A stretch of 64,000 nucleotides of DNA, from NCBI GenBank assembly GCA_943735955.1, contig OX030962.1, positions 4,570,620 to 4,634,619 of the forward strand. The letters run 5' to 3'. The notes under the pieces were generated by a model. That model worked only from the letters and a program-made list of their open reading frames with translations, did not search any database and was not told the origin of the DNA. Position numbers and translations under genes: made by a program. The DNA is from Piscicola geometra. Taxonomy: Eukaryota; Annelida; Clitellata; Hirudinida; Piscicolidae. Each line of letters begins with the position of its first letter. Positions within the stretch are counted from its first letter, which is position 1. Shown in pieces: positions 12,437-24,095 of this stretch.

Positions 12437-13725
12437 CACCGTCATTAAACAGCCTCATTGTTTCTTCAACAGCATTTACATTTAAATGCAACGAGTGTTC
12501 AACACGATAGTCACATCACAGCATCCTTGCAGCAGCCCACCAACGCCCTTCCCACTTCTTTTCTTCTCAAAGAATCAACTACACCCCCACCACTATGGTG
12601 TTTCCCCAAGACATGGCATGATGGAATGCAGCATTGTGGCGTGTAAAAAAGTGTAAAATGCCGCAACTCTGTGCTGAGCGTCCCTTGCTAGAGCGTTTCC
12701 GATGACTATCTATAGGTTCATCGTGTTCTGGCAGTTCCATGCGTTGGCTCATGGGTTGTTTAAGGAGTATTCGCAATGGCTTCTCAGGCTCACGCGTGTA
12801 CTCTTGCTTTTTTTGCGATCTTTTACATGTCATGGCAGAAGATTCTGAAAGAAAAACATGTTTGTCGGTGCATAGTTGTGGTGTTGAAGGTCGAGAGGAA
12901 GCAAGTCTAACACCATGGTGGTTGAGCTGTTATAACTGCTGTTCAATCAATAGCAGTAGCAACACAAATATAGAGCGATGAATGATGAACAAACTCAACA
13001 ACTGCATTCTCAATTTAAAAATACGAATCAAAGTTCCTCAAAAGAATGAAACGACCCCAAACTACAACCCCCCTCCCCCCCAGAGCACCCCACCACGGAA
13101 TGAGCAGGCAATAATGTGACGTTGACGTGTCTAAAGTGGATTAAAGCTTTGCCATGCATTCAATTCGCCGATCTGTCGATTTTTTCTTTTCTTCTATTTC
13201 ATTTTTTCCCCATTTTAAATGACACTATTTTATATTTTTAAGTGTCCAGCCATTTTCCTTATAGAAGTGTTTCTATGGGTTTTTTCTAAACTTTTTGTTC
13301 AGCTCTTAAAACAACTTGAATTATTTAGTCCCTTCTCACTTTTGATGCCTTTTTTATGTTTTATAAAAAGTTTCCGCTATATAATTGCTTTTAAGTCCAA
13401 TTACTCTTGCGCCATCAGAGAAAACCACTCATGGATCCTCCTATTTTATTATTTTTATTTTAAACTTTTTTCGTGATTTACTTTCTATTTTTCATATTTT
13501 TCAAACTGGAAAATCTTGTTCTATTGCAAAAATCTTTCGCCCACAGAAACACTTCTTTTATATATTTCCACACCAACTTTCACGATGTATCATTATGTCT
13601 TTAAATTCATCTTTCAGCAAATACCTTTCTGCCAACCCACAATGGCATACTCAAATGTTGGACTTGACGCCTTGATTTTAGTTAGATTTTTCGATGTTGT
13701 TTTGGTGGCTAGGTAGTTGGTGTGA

Positions 13726-14588
13726 AAGTTGTTTTTGTTGTTGTTTTTTTTGTGTTGTTCAGCAGTCTAGAGAGGATAGACTCAACCAGCTGCGCTGCCC
13801 TGCCAGGCTTTTGAGTCAGTTCTCTTGTGTTCTTGCCCAGCCCGTGTACTGCCCTATCTGGTTCTAGGGCTGTGCAGTCTGTCCAGAGATGAGTTTTTGT
13901 CTCCTGGGCTGTCTTGCAGAGTCTGCATAGGTCCTCTTGGCTTAGACCAATTCTACATTGGTAGGCTCTGATCGCCGGGTGGTGCCCAGTACGGAACCTG
14001 CTCAGGTTGATGCGAACAGGTTTGGAGAGCTCCTCCTCAGCTTTCTTGAGCCTGCCTTTGTATATGCCATTCAGTCTGTCGTTACTGAAGTGGTGTTCTT
14101 GAGGTCTGTGGCTTGTGACTTCTTGCCAGATCCCGGTTCTTGATAGGTCTTGGTTTAAGGGGGTTAGCTGTGACCTGCTTCCTGTAACTGCTTCTGCATC
14201 AGCCTCATCGTTTCCGATCTGATAGCAGTGGCTTGGCACCCAGATGAAGAGGACCTTTTGGTTCAGGTTGGCACACTGTGCAGTTAGCTCTGAAATTCGA
14301 TGGGAGGAGGGAGAGTTGGATGCCATTAGCGAAAGAAGCGGCTTGCAATCGCACACAATCTTTGCCATGCTCCAGTCTTCTCTCTCACTCAACCATTTCA
14401 GAGCCTCCTCAACCGCAATTCTTTCAGTGTCCATTGAGTTACTCCTGTATCCTGTGGGTTTGTTCCAGGTAACTACTTTCTGATCCCTTTGGTACACCAC
14501 TACCGCAGCACCACCGTGCTTTGTCGCCCCTTGCACCGAGCCGTCAGTGAAGATGGTAAAGTCAGCTTCCCCTTCCTGGGCGATGGCA
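13726..14588 (-). mobile_element. 5'-truncated LINE family A copy (RNase H and C-terminal knuckle)
   Basis: The minus strand encodes the 3' third of a non-LTR retrotransposon pol. An RNase H domain opens with FTIFTDGSVQGATKHGG (catalytic Asp in TDGS), followed by a Glu in the AVEEALKWL segment and an Asp in KIVCDCKPL. The C-terminal CCHC-type knuckle is DLCRLCKTAQETKTHLWTDC. Endonuclease and reverse transcriptase are missing, so the copy is 5'-truncated, as is usual for target-primed insertion. It is nearly identical to the longer copy at 38.8-42.4 kb. (TTG)n lies at both ends: GTTGTTTTTGTTGTTG at 13729 and (TTG)n from 14588. Confidence 0.9.
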
Positions 14589-14865
14589 TTGTTGTTGTTG
14601 TTGTTGATAGTCTCAGAGTTGTTTTTGTTGTTGTTGTTGTTGACAGTATCAGAGTTGTTTTTGTTGTTATTGTTGTTGATAGTATCAGAGTTGTTTTTGT
14701 TGTTGTTGTTAATAATATCAAAGTTTTTTTCTTGTTTTTTTAGAATATGATAGTTGTTTTTCTTGTTTTTAATAGTATCAGATTTGTTTTTTTAGTTTTT
14801 TTTTAAAGTGTCAGAGTTATTTTGTCAGTATTGTTGTTGTTGTCGCTTTTAGTTCTTTGTTCCTA
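14589..14865. repeat. (GTT)n-rich minisatellite between two LINE pieces
   Basis: GTTGTTGTT runs alternate with a TATCAGAGTTGTTTTT motif, repeated about six times with decay towards the right. It is the 5' flank of the family A copy on the left and the 3' flank of the family B copy on the right. Confidence 0.85.
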
Positions 14866-16059
14866 TCCCGCATGACCGCACCATTCCGGTCTCATGCGGA
14901 GAAGGTAGGTGAACACCTCCCCCCCTCTCTCTCTCAGAGCCTCATCGCATTGATCGGTGTGGATGAGCTCCTCTCTCTCTTTCCTGCTGCTCTTGCAGTC
15001 TCAGAAGTGGTCTGGGTTGGTCTCCACTTCACCACACAGCTCACAGGTGGCGTCTTTATTCAAGATTTTTTTTTGGTAGAACGCTGTGGCTGGACAGTGG
15101 CCACTGCGTAGCTGGGCCAGAAGTGTCTCTGCTCGCCTACCGGTGCCATCTTCCTTTTTCAGTGGGGCACCGTAGATTCCTTTTCGTCTGGGATCCAACA
15201 GCTCAGGAAGTTTCATACTTCTTTTGAGGATACTCTTGATTGCCGACCATGTGACACACTGTGGTTGCTCGCCTTGGCTTGCGGTGAGTGCGGCTTTGTT
15301 TGCCGCCTCGTTACCTTGAACACCAGTGTGTCCAGGAATCCACTGAACTGTCAACTCATTGCTTCGGCTGGCTCTCAAGAGATTCTTTTTTGTCTTACTG
15401 AGCTGTGGATCGTCGAATCTTACTGTGTTCGACACTTCCTTTACTGTCGGTGAAGATGGTCGCTCTGCCTGGCTGGTGCTCAACGATCCACTTTGCTGCT
15501 AAGCTGATGGCTCGGAGTTTAGCATCATGGGCTGTACAGAGTACCCCTGCTGCTTCCAACCAGACGTCACTAACCACCTCACCCTCCATAACCACCACTG
15601 CACTTCCACCATTCTTGTTGTTGTCGCCTACAGACCCATCAGTGTAAATGACCACTCCACCTTCCTGCTTACGTAGCATCATTGTCTTCTCAACATCAGC
15701 CTGGAGCACCTCTTTTACAGATTTTTTGTTGGCTCCACCTGAGAGTTCACTGCACAGCTGAAGTGCAAGTGTCTTCTCCCATGGTTTAGGTCTGATGCGA
15801 GTGAAGGGTTCACGAATGGCCTCATTGTCTGTGATCTGGGCCAATGCACTTCTGGAATCTTCTCGCCAGTCTTTGTTTTGCTTGAAGCGATTCGGAACAT
15901 GCTTGTCAGCAGTAACACGTAGTGGGTGGTGTTCATCCAGCCTCAGCGTTCTCTCATAGGCTCTCAGAGTCAGCATGCAACCCTTAATCCTTGCCGGCAC
16001 AATGTCCGCTTCAAGCCACACTGCTTCATCGGGGCATGTCCTGGTTAGCCCAGCGATGA
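14866..16059 (-). mobile_element. 5'-truncated LINE family B copy (RNase H region)
   Basis: A second, related but distinct pol. On the minus strand a linker region is followed by RNase H: VVIYTDGSVGDNNKNGG (Asp), an Asp in IFTDSKGSVEHSK, and IPGHTGVQGNEAANKAAL. The C-terminal knuckle is CELCGEVETNPDH. The frame is shifted once, near 15440. The 5' end stops abruptly at (GTT)n at 16060. The left (3') end again runs into GTTGTTGTTG (14835). Endonuclease and RT are absent, so the copy is dead. Confidence 0.88.
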
Positions 16060-16080
16060 TGTTGTTGTTGTTGTTGTTGG
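16060..16080. repeat. (GTT)n at LINE B 5' junction
   Basis: Six GTT triplets directly abutting the truncated 5' end of the family B LINE. Confidence 0.8.
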
Positions 16081-16199
16081 TGGTTTCATATTTTGAGTTT
16101 TGCTTTTTCAATGGTTTTAAAACATACATGTTGAATGGAAGTTGCTGTGGAAAGGTGGATGATTATGCATGCAAAGGCACCTCAACGAATAAGTGAAAG

Positions 16200-16570
16200 A
16201 ACAAATGGGAGGTTGGACAGATGGTGGGAGAATGGATAGATGATGGGAGGATGGATAAATTGTTAGAGGATGAATAGATGAATGGATGAGTGTTTGGATA
16301 AAAAGGGATGAGTGGTTGGATAAAAAGGGATGAATGGCTGGATGGATACAACAATTCAGCATTACGTAAAAGGATTAGGCAAACGATGAAGCCTTAATTC
16401 GCTTAAGTGGATGTGGTGATGTTGTTGCTGTGATGGTGATGATGATGACGATGATGGTGTTGATGATAACGATGATGGTGATTATGTTGCAGTGTTGATG
16501 ATGATGATAATGATGATGAGGATAATGGTATTTTTTCCCTGGTGATGGTGATTATGGTGATGATGATGTA
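16200..16570. repeat. GGATGGATA minisatellite and (GAT)n microsatellite
   Basis: 16200-16345 holds GATGGGAGGATGGATA-type units; 16415-16570 holds GATGATGATG triplets. Confidence 0.8.
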
Positions 16571-18050
16571 TGAGATTTTTTTTACAAAAATGGATTAATG
16601 TTGATGAAAATGGAGTTAATGCTGATGATAATGATACCAAAGTTTCTTGAACAGCTTATTATACCTATGTTTGGAAGTGCATGCAGAGTTTTCCTTACGG
16701 ATGATGAATAGTAAATGAAGCAGCTTCCCTTAACGACAACTAATATAATTTTAAACCCGCACTCATCCATCACTCCCCATCTGTCCATCTTAAATTGGTT
16801 TCTTCTCTATCATCCATCTGTAGCCCCAACCTCCTCCATCACTCATCCATCTGTCCATCCAAAACCCATCCTCATTTTTCTAGTTTCAAATGACGTTTCA
16901 CTACCATATCCCCCCCCCCCCCAACCCTCTCTCAATCTCTATTTTTTAACTTTTTTTAGAACTAAATGTTTTTCCTCCACATAACTCTCAAACATGGGGT
17001 GTCTGAAATGCAGACTGCACTCGAGTCTCTGGATCTAGAAACTAATTGACAACTCTCAGTACAACTGCGTAGTAGTGCGTTTATTTTAAAATTATTTTTA
17101 CCTTTTTTCATCTTTAATTTTCATAATTTTTTCTTTGTTTTGTTTTTCAAAATGCTTCATCCCAAGCATTCAAATTAAGCTGCTTGTTTAAAAAATCGAG
17201 TTTATTTATGGCTGTTTAAACGCTATAATAGTGGTTGTGTGCATGGAGGATGTTGCTTGAAAGGAGGAAAAGAAAGAAAGGCGCAATTATGAAGGACTTG
17301 AACCTAGTGCGAAAAATGGAAATGAAGAAAAATGAAGCAATGAAAACCTATAAAGTTGATTTAAATTTTTTCATTCTTGGCCGTCGTGTTTTCTTTGCCA
17401 TATACGTCGACTAGCTTTAAGGCCTGCTCTGGCTTGCAGTATGGTGTATGAATATCTTTAGATTTATTTTTTAACAAATAAAACAAATCTATTACAAAGT
17501 AGATTAACTGTAACATTAATTTAGACGTGTCAGTAGAAAGGAACTCTCGGAATGGCAGTGTTTATCAAGTTGAATTGGGAAAACTTCGAAAACTAATTTC
17601 GATAAATGGCGATAGTGACAAGTGTTTAAATCACTAACATCTCTTATATGTAAGAAATAATCGAGAATAAAATGGTCTAGAAAAGATTTGCTCAAAAACT
17701 TTGTTAGTCCACAAACTTTTTACCTAAAATATTTGAGATATTTTAACTGGTTGAATTCAGGCTTACATGAAAATTAATCTTAAGAAAAAAGGTTTTAGAA
17801 GTCAGGAATGAATAGAAAGATATGTCAGAAAGACAAACACAGATTGGATCATAAATATTACACGTGAAAAGCTGGAAAAGTGGAAAACAAGACAAATGAG
17901 AGCACGTTCTAAATCACAGAAAAATGTCAAAAAGATTCATGAACAGATAGAGATTTTTTTTTCGGTAAACCCCTCTTGCATCTTTTGTCAATCATCATTT
18001 AATTTATTTGGTTTTTGTAAAAAAAAATAAAATATTATTGTACATATTAA
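16571..18050. other. Gene-free interval upstream of IDH3B
   Basis: AT-rich DNA with a poly-C run near 16910-16922. No gene, tRNA or mobile element is recognisable apart from the SINE that follows. Confidence 0.5.
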
Positions 18051-18055
18051 TAACT

Positions 18056-18190
18056 ATAAGACGAGCATTATTATAGTGGCGTATAGCCCGAACGGGCTGC
18101 TAACCCAATTAGGCGGCAAATTTTTCAATTCGCGTGTATGGGTTACTGTAGCACTCGAACCTAGGACCACTATCCGTTCATCTGAGTATC
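18056..18190 (-). mobile_element. tRNA-derived SINE (type II)
   Basis: Read on the minus strand it contains a box-B-like CCTAGGTTCGAGTGCTAC. It ends in a body shared with copies near 53.3 and 60.5 kb (AGCCCGTTCGGGCTATACGC then CCACTATAATAATGCTCG). Box A is weak, so the 5' end is probably decayed. Confidence 0.6.
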
Positions 18191-18428
18191 ATATTTATAT
18201 TGTAAAACTCTTTTATTTCATTAAAAACTTAAGAAAAAAAAACATTTTCACTTCTAATATTTGCAACCTAAAATTTAGCCCATTCCCCTTTTTTAGATGT
18301 TTAAAAAATTCTCCTTTACACCAGACAGTTAAAATAATTTTCTTCGGATTAAGTCTATGTGGTGATTTATATTTCTTGTCCTAATAAATATAAGCGATTG
18401 AAAATTAGTTCACTTTGCAAGTTTATAA

Positions 18429-21400
18429 ATGGCTTTTGTAAGATCTTTCAACAAGTTCTCACGACTTTATAAGGTAACACTATTTTTTTACATTTTCAAA
18501 TAATTTTTAAATAATAAATTATTTTATTTTAATATATTAATAAGTTGGAAGTCTAAAAATTTAATGATTAACTTTTTAACCTCAAACATCATTTGACCTT
18601 GTCTTACATTTTTTCAAAATAATGAACATTACTGCATTTTTTAATTAAACCATTAAACATATTTTTGAAAAGTTGATACAGCCGTTGCCGAACTCTAGGC
18701 TTCTTTCCTTCACCTCCATCAGATGCTCAAATGAAGTTAACACATTAAACTTCAAACTATAAAAACTCATAAAAAACGTTAACACAAATTATCAAATTTA
18801 ATATTTTTTCTAAACAACTTTCCAACACCAGCTGTTGGATGTGGAAGATGAGGTGAAAAGACACAAGGTGACGATGATCCCGGGCGATGGAGTGGGTCCT
18901 GAGCTGATGGAAGCGGTCAAGAATGTCTTCTCTGCATGTGGCGTGCCTGTCGACTTTGAAGAGATCCAAGTCAGGTTCATGGCAGTTGAGGGAAGTTTGT
19001 ATTCACATTTAAAGTTAATAAACAACCTATTTTTCACACTTCAAAACGATCTTTTTTATTTATTCTTTAATTCAAACTAAATCTAAAATATTCCCACAAA
19101 TTTATAAAATAATATAAAATGCACAATCTCAAAGCACTTTCCAATTACACATCCCTCACCACCCGCCGCTGATGGTCAACTCCATGCAGTGAGGTGCAGT
19201 CGGGCCTCTCAAGCAACATTGACACCGTCCTGGAATCGTGCCATCGTAGAAAGGTAAGGGGGGAGGAAGGGTGGGTTTGTCTAATGATTGCATCTGCATT
19301 CTTCACCATCATTATTATTGTTATTATTTATATAATAATAATTACTATCATTGAACTTTCCTTAGCATCATCATTACACCACACCACTCAGGTGTGCATC
19401 AAGGGCATCATCGCCTCACCCATCCACCACACTGGAGGCATCCTGAGAACCCTCAACATGAAGATCAGGTGGATGGGGGCCATGTTCGGAGGGGGGAGGA
19501 GGGTGGTGAGAGGGAGCTGATTTTTAAACCATTCCCCCTCCCTTCTACGCAGACGTTCTCTCGACTTGTTTGCCAATGTGGTCCACATCAAGAGTCTGCC
19601 CGGCATCAAGACCAGACATGACAACCTCGACATCGTCATCATCAGGTTGTCCGGCACGTGGCTTGGCTTAGATGGTAAGTCGTTGGAATTGCAACTTAAA
19701 GGTCGCCAGTGCGAATCTCTGTTCAGCCAACCGTGAGCTATCATATGCCTAGTGTATATGATGCGGTGCACACAACGTATGTCGTGTGAATGGCGCCTCA
19801 GTTGCGTTCGTGGGCGCATTATAAATAGGTATTATTATTATCATAATCATCATCATCATCATCATCATCATCAGGGAGTCGATCGAGGGAGAGTACAGTG
19901 CCCTGGAGCACGAGGTGCGTGGGTGAGGGGAGGAGGGTTTGGAGTGGGTGGTCTTGGAGAGGGGTGATTTTGAAAAGGTGCGTCTTCAACCACCACCACA
20001 ACCACTAAGTTACTTGCCTCTGCGCTATATTAAATAAACATAATCATCATCACCACCACCATCACCACTACTACCATCATCACCACCACCACCATCATCA
20101 TCACCACCGTCAACATCATCACCACCACAGAGTGTACCGGGCGTGATAGAGTCTTTGAAGATCATCACCAGGGCGAACTCCATGAGGATCGCTCGTTTCG
20201 CCTTCGAGTACGCCATGAAGCACGACCGCAAGAAAGTCACCGCCGTGCACAAGGCTAACATCATGTTGGTGTGGTGTGGGATGGGATGGTGTGATATGGA
20301 ATGGTGTGGGATGGGATGGGGTGGGATGGGGTGGTGTGGGATGGGATGGTGGATGGTGTGGGATGGGATGGGGTGGTGTGGGATGGGATGGTGGATGGGG
20401 TGGGATGGTGTGGGATGGGATGGGGTGGTGTGGGATGGGATGGTGGATGGTGTGGGATGGGGTGGGATGGTGTGGGATGGGATGGGCTGGTGGATGGTGT
20501 GGGATGGGATGGTGGATGGTGTGGGATGGGATGGGATGGTGTGGGATGGGATGGGGTTGTGTGGGATGGGATGGTGTGGTATGGGATGGTGTGGGATGGG
20601 ATGGTTTGGTATGGGATGGTGTGGGATGGGATGGTGTGGGATGGGATGGTGTGATATGGAATGGTGTGGGATGGGATGGTGGATGGTGTGGGATGGGATG
20701 GTGTGGGATGGGATGGTGTGGGATGGGATGGGGTTGTGTGGGATGGGATGGTGTGGGATGAGATGGTGTGATATGGAATGGTGTGGGATGGCATGGAATG
20801 GTGGATGGTGTGGGATGGGATGGGGTGGTGTGAGATGGGATGGTGGATGGTGTGGTATGGGATGGGATGGGATGGATGGGTGATATGGGAAGGTGTGGGG
20901 TGGGATGGTGGATGGTGTGATATGGGATGGGATGGGATGGTGTGGGATGGGATGGGATGGGATGGATGGTGTGATATGGGAAGGTGTGGGGTGGGATGGT
21001 GTGATATGGGATGGGATGGGATGGATGGTGTGGTATGGGATGGTGGATGGTGTGGTATGGGATGGTGGATGGTGTGGTATGGGATGGGATGGGATGGTGG
21101 ATGGTGTGGTACGGGATGGGATGGGATGGGATGGAATGGGATAGTGTGGGATGGGATGGTGTGGTATGGGATGGTGTTGGATGGTATGGGATGGTGGATG
21201 GTGTGGGGGATGGTTGGTTGTGGGGGGGGGGAAAGTGGGAGTGTTGGTTGTTGGTGGAAGGGTTGGGGGATGGTGGAAGGGTTGAATGTGTGATTGTGGG
21301 GAAGTGGAAGAAATGGTTGTAGCATGAATGAGTGAAGTGGGTGAGGGGGGAGTGAAAGGGTTGGTTGAGAATCCCTTCTAATCCAACTGACACTTCCTTC

Positions 21401-22327
21401 CTTCCTTTCCATCCAACAGGAAACTCTCCGATGGCCTGTTCCTCAAGTGCTGCACTGAGATCTCCAAGAACTACCCCACCATCCAGTTCGAATCGATGAT
21501 CGTCGATAATACGTGCATGCAGGTGCGTGCAATGCTTGCGTGTGGGAGGGGAGGGGGGCGTGTGGGAGGGAGTGTGGGAGGGAGTGGAGGGCGTGTGGGA
21601 GGGGGGGAGGGTTGCAATGGGATGGGATGGAAGGGAGGTAGATGGATTTATTTATGGAAGTAGCATGAATTGGAAAGGGATAATACCACTCTGACTGCTG
21701 TTTCATGGACTGATTGGGATGCTTAGGCTCATGCAAATGAATGGATGTGCATTGATGAATGCATGCTCATCCCATCCAATCCAGCTGGTCTCCAAGCCTC
21801 AACAGTTCGACGTGATGGTGATGCCTAACCTGTACGGAAACATCATCGACAACCTGGCAGCGGGCTTGGTGGGAGGAGCTGCGGTCGTGCCCGGTGACAG
21901 TCACAGTAGTTCCATTGCGGTCTTCGAGCCTGTGGGTGCTTTGTATAGGATAAAGGGGTGATTGGTATTTTGTGTGATTGATTGTTTGATTGGTTTGATG
22001 GTTATGGTGAGATTGCTTTATGCGATATCATCCATACTACTAGTACTACTACTACCACTAGCACCACCACCAACACCATTATTTCAGGGAGCGAGGCAGG
22101 CGTTTCCAGAGGTGGCGGGAAAGAATCAAGCTAACCCCACAGGTACATTATTAGGCGCTATATTAATTAGGCATCATCATCATCATCATGGAGGATTTTA
22201 TGAGTGCCAGGAAACTTATAATTTTCTAATTCCTATTGCTTGGGTATTTTGCTATGCAATCTATCACTCATTGTTATCAACATCGTCGTCTTCATCATCC
22301 TCATCATCTTGAACATCGTCATCATAA

Positions 22328-22396
<69 letters not shown>

Positions 22397-22860
22397 GGAA
22401 TGCTCTTGTGCGCATCTAACATGCTGAAACACTTGGGTCTGCAGAGGCACTCGACCATCATCAGGGACGCCGTGCTGGGAGTGGTCGCTAGTGGAAAGGT
22501 AGGTTGTGGATGGTTGGCGAGGTGGTGATACTAGTGGTGGTGTTGGTGGTCATGATGGTAGTGGTGTTGTTGGTTATGATGTTAGGGGTGGTAGTTTTGA
22601 TTGTTGGTGGAGATTGTGGTTTTAGTAATGCAGATGGTGAAAGCTTAGTGGTTGTTGCATCCATGGTGGTTTGATAATACCCAAAATTAAATTTATTGTT
22701 CATTTTTTCATTGTTTGGCTAAAATTTAATTTAATTTAATTAAAATATAAATTGATTTTCATTAACTACCTTGACGTCACAGTACCGCACCAATGACGTT
22801 GGTGGCTATTGCACCAGTACTGACTTCACTAAGGCAGTAATCAAGAATCTGCACGTCTAG
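18429..22860 (+). CDS. IDH3B: Isocitrate dehydrogenase [NAD] beta subunit, mitochondrial (12 exons)
   Basis: Non-catalytic, regulatory beta subunit of the mitochondrial heteromeric NAD-dependent IDH (isocitrate to 2-oxoglutarate, TCA cycle). Exons: 18429-18473, 18832-18974, 19190-19253, 19392-19468, 19553-19645, 19875-19914, 20131-20264, 21420-21522, 21785-21931, 22088-22142, 22398-22498, 22783-22860. All introns are GT..AG and the joined CDS is 1080 nt (359 aa, close to the usual size). Residues 1-15 ([15 protein letters not shown]) are basic and lack acidic residues, as in a matrix-targeting presequence. [16 protein letters not shown] opens the catalytic-fold domain, [17 protein letters not shown] follows, and [18 protein letters not shown] is the IDH/IMDH signature. 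Beta rather than gamma is favoured by SEVQ after residue 62, by GARQAF, and by GGYCTSTDF near the C-terminus. The start is the only ATG giving a presequence. The exon 7 end is set at 20264, which restores the IMKLSDG join. Confidence 0.96.
19656..19835 (+). mobile_element. tRNA-derived SINE (type I) in IDH3B intron 5
   Basis: Box A TGGCTTAGATGG at 19664-19675 and box B-like GTGCGAATCTCT near 19709-19720, with an anticodon-like TTGCAA between them. The body carries CCTAGTGTATATGATGC and GTCGTGTGAATGGCGCCTC, shared with the interrupted copy at 51.65/53.07 kb. An (ATT)/(CAT)n tail leads straight into the acceptor of exon 6. Confidence 0.75.
20036..20130 (+). repeat. (CAC/CAT)n tract forming the acceptor of IDH3B exon 7
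   Basis: CATCACCACCACCATCACC triplets run without a polypyrimidine tract to the cag at 20128-20130. The start of the same intron (19915 on) is GT/GG-rich and complementary. Confidence 0.85.
20266..21300. repeat. GGGATGGGATGGTGTG minisatellite in IDH3B intron 7
   Basis: About 1 kb of GGGATGG / GTGTGGGATGG / GTGGATGG units starting at the donor itself (exon ends 20264). Frames on both strands stay open over hundreds of codons only because the units lack stops. Confidence 0.93.
22329..22394. repeat. (CA)n microsatellite at acceptor of IDH3B exon 11
   Basis: About 33 CA dinucleotides ending in cacaaag, the acceptor for the exon at 22398. Confidence 0.95.
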
Positions 22861-23412
22861 AATCTGAAAGAATTTATGAATTTTGGCTATTTTTTGTTAT
22901 TTCAAAAAATAGCTAATATATTTAAAAAATGATTTTAATTTTACTCTAAAGTATTATTAGTTTATTAAATTTAATATTTTGAATTTATTAATAAAATAGA
23001 TTGGTTTTCAATTATTAAAAAGTTCTCGAACTAAAATAAACATCTAAGGAAATTTGTACAACATTATTTGTAAAATTATTTTTTTCGGAATTTATAATTT
23101 GATTATATTATTAACAATTTTTATTCATTTAATTTGTCTTTCTCCAAAAATAAATTATTTTACTAATTTTTTAATGGATAAAATCAAGATTTTTAATAAT
23201 AGTTATAATTAATTTTTTTGTTTTATATTTAATTAAATAAAAAAAATTTTCAACAAAGTTATTATAACTCACTTTTAGTGGTTACTAATTTTTATATTTG
23301 TTTATAAGTATCTATCTTCGATATTTATTTCCAAAATAGTTTGTAAAAAACAAATAAAAATCTGTTTTGTTCAAATTTCATTTTAAAGTTTTGAAATCAG
23401 TCTTGATCAAGT
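22861..23412 (+). other. IDH3B-UBE4B intergenic spacer
   Basis: Only 552 bp separate the IDH3B stop from the UBE4B ATG. The spacer is strongly AT-rich (several AATAAA-like hexamers after 22970) and must contain the IDH3B 3' UTR and the UBE4B promoter/5' UTR. No clear TATA box or Inr can be picked out. Confidence 0.6.
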
Positions 23413-24095
23413 ATGAGCAAACTTACAGCCGATGAGGTAAGTGAATAACAAAAAGTTTTTTTTTTTATTGTTAAAAAAATTGCTGAAAAAACGTATTTTT
23501 TATGTCTTAGAATATATTCATATTCCATAAATACAGTAGCATTGAATGCAAACCTATTTGAAAATTGGTTAGTCATGCCCTTGATTACGCGTTAATTATA
23601 GGAAAGCGATTTAATAATATTCATTTAATCAATATGCAAAATCTATCATTAGATACGTCAGAAAAGATTGGCGAAAGTAATTGTCTGTTCAATGGAGCTA
23701 GAGGGAGGAACGTCTGCTGGCAGCACAGTTGACCACCCAGCCACCCCCACTCAAACCGTCTGCTCCACAGTACCACAATCAATTGTCACTTCAGCCACCA
23801 TTCCCGCATCAGCGCCAACCATTTCAAAAGTGGAAGAGCTGATGGATGTGGATGAGACCCACGACGAACACCTACAGGATCCATCCATAAAAGTCATTTT
23901 CCAATATTTATACTTTTTTTCCATTCCTTCCAGTTTTATTGTTTATAATAATAATTTTTACTATGTTTTTTTCTTTAACTACTCAGGAAGAAACACACTG
24001 TCAAATAGTGATGTCATTGGAAAGGCTATTCAACTTGCCAGAGTACAGGGACGTCGTCAAGGAAATGGATGTGCACACACTGGCGTCTGCTATTG
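23413..24095 (+). CDS. UBE4B: UBE4B exons 1-3: N-terminal motif and linker
   Basis: Exon 1 gives MSKLTADE and exon 2 continues IRQKRLAK, together matching the conserved UBE4B start (x-L-x-ADEIRxxRLA). Exon 2 then encodes a Ser/Thr/Pro-rich linker ending in [11 protein letters not shown], an acidic motif also seen in animal UBE4B (M-[DE]-V-D-E). Exon 3 ([17 protein letters not shown]) begins the helical part. These three introns are ordinary AT-rich introns without the complementary repeats seen further on. Confidence 0.9.

Noticed and set aside
12579..12981. Overlapping 80-84 codon frames on both strands
   Set aside because: No homology or gene structure; mutually overlapping chance frames.
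20119..21412. Long frames on both strands inside IDH3B intron 7
   Set aside because: Minisatellite units without stops; the flanking exons join perfectly across the interval.
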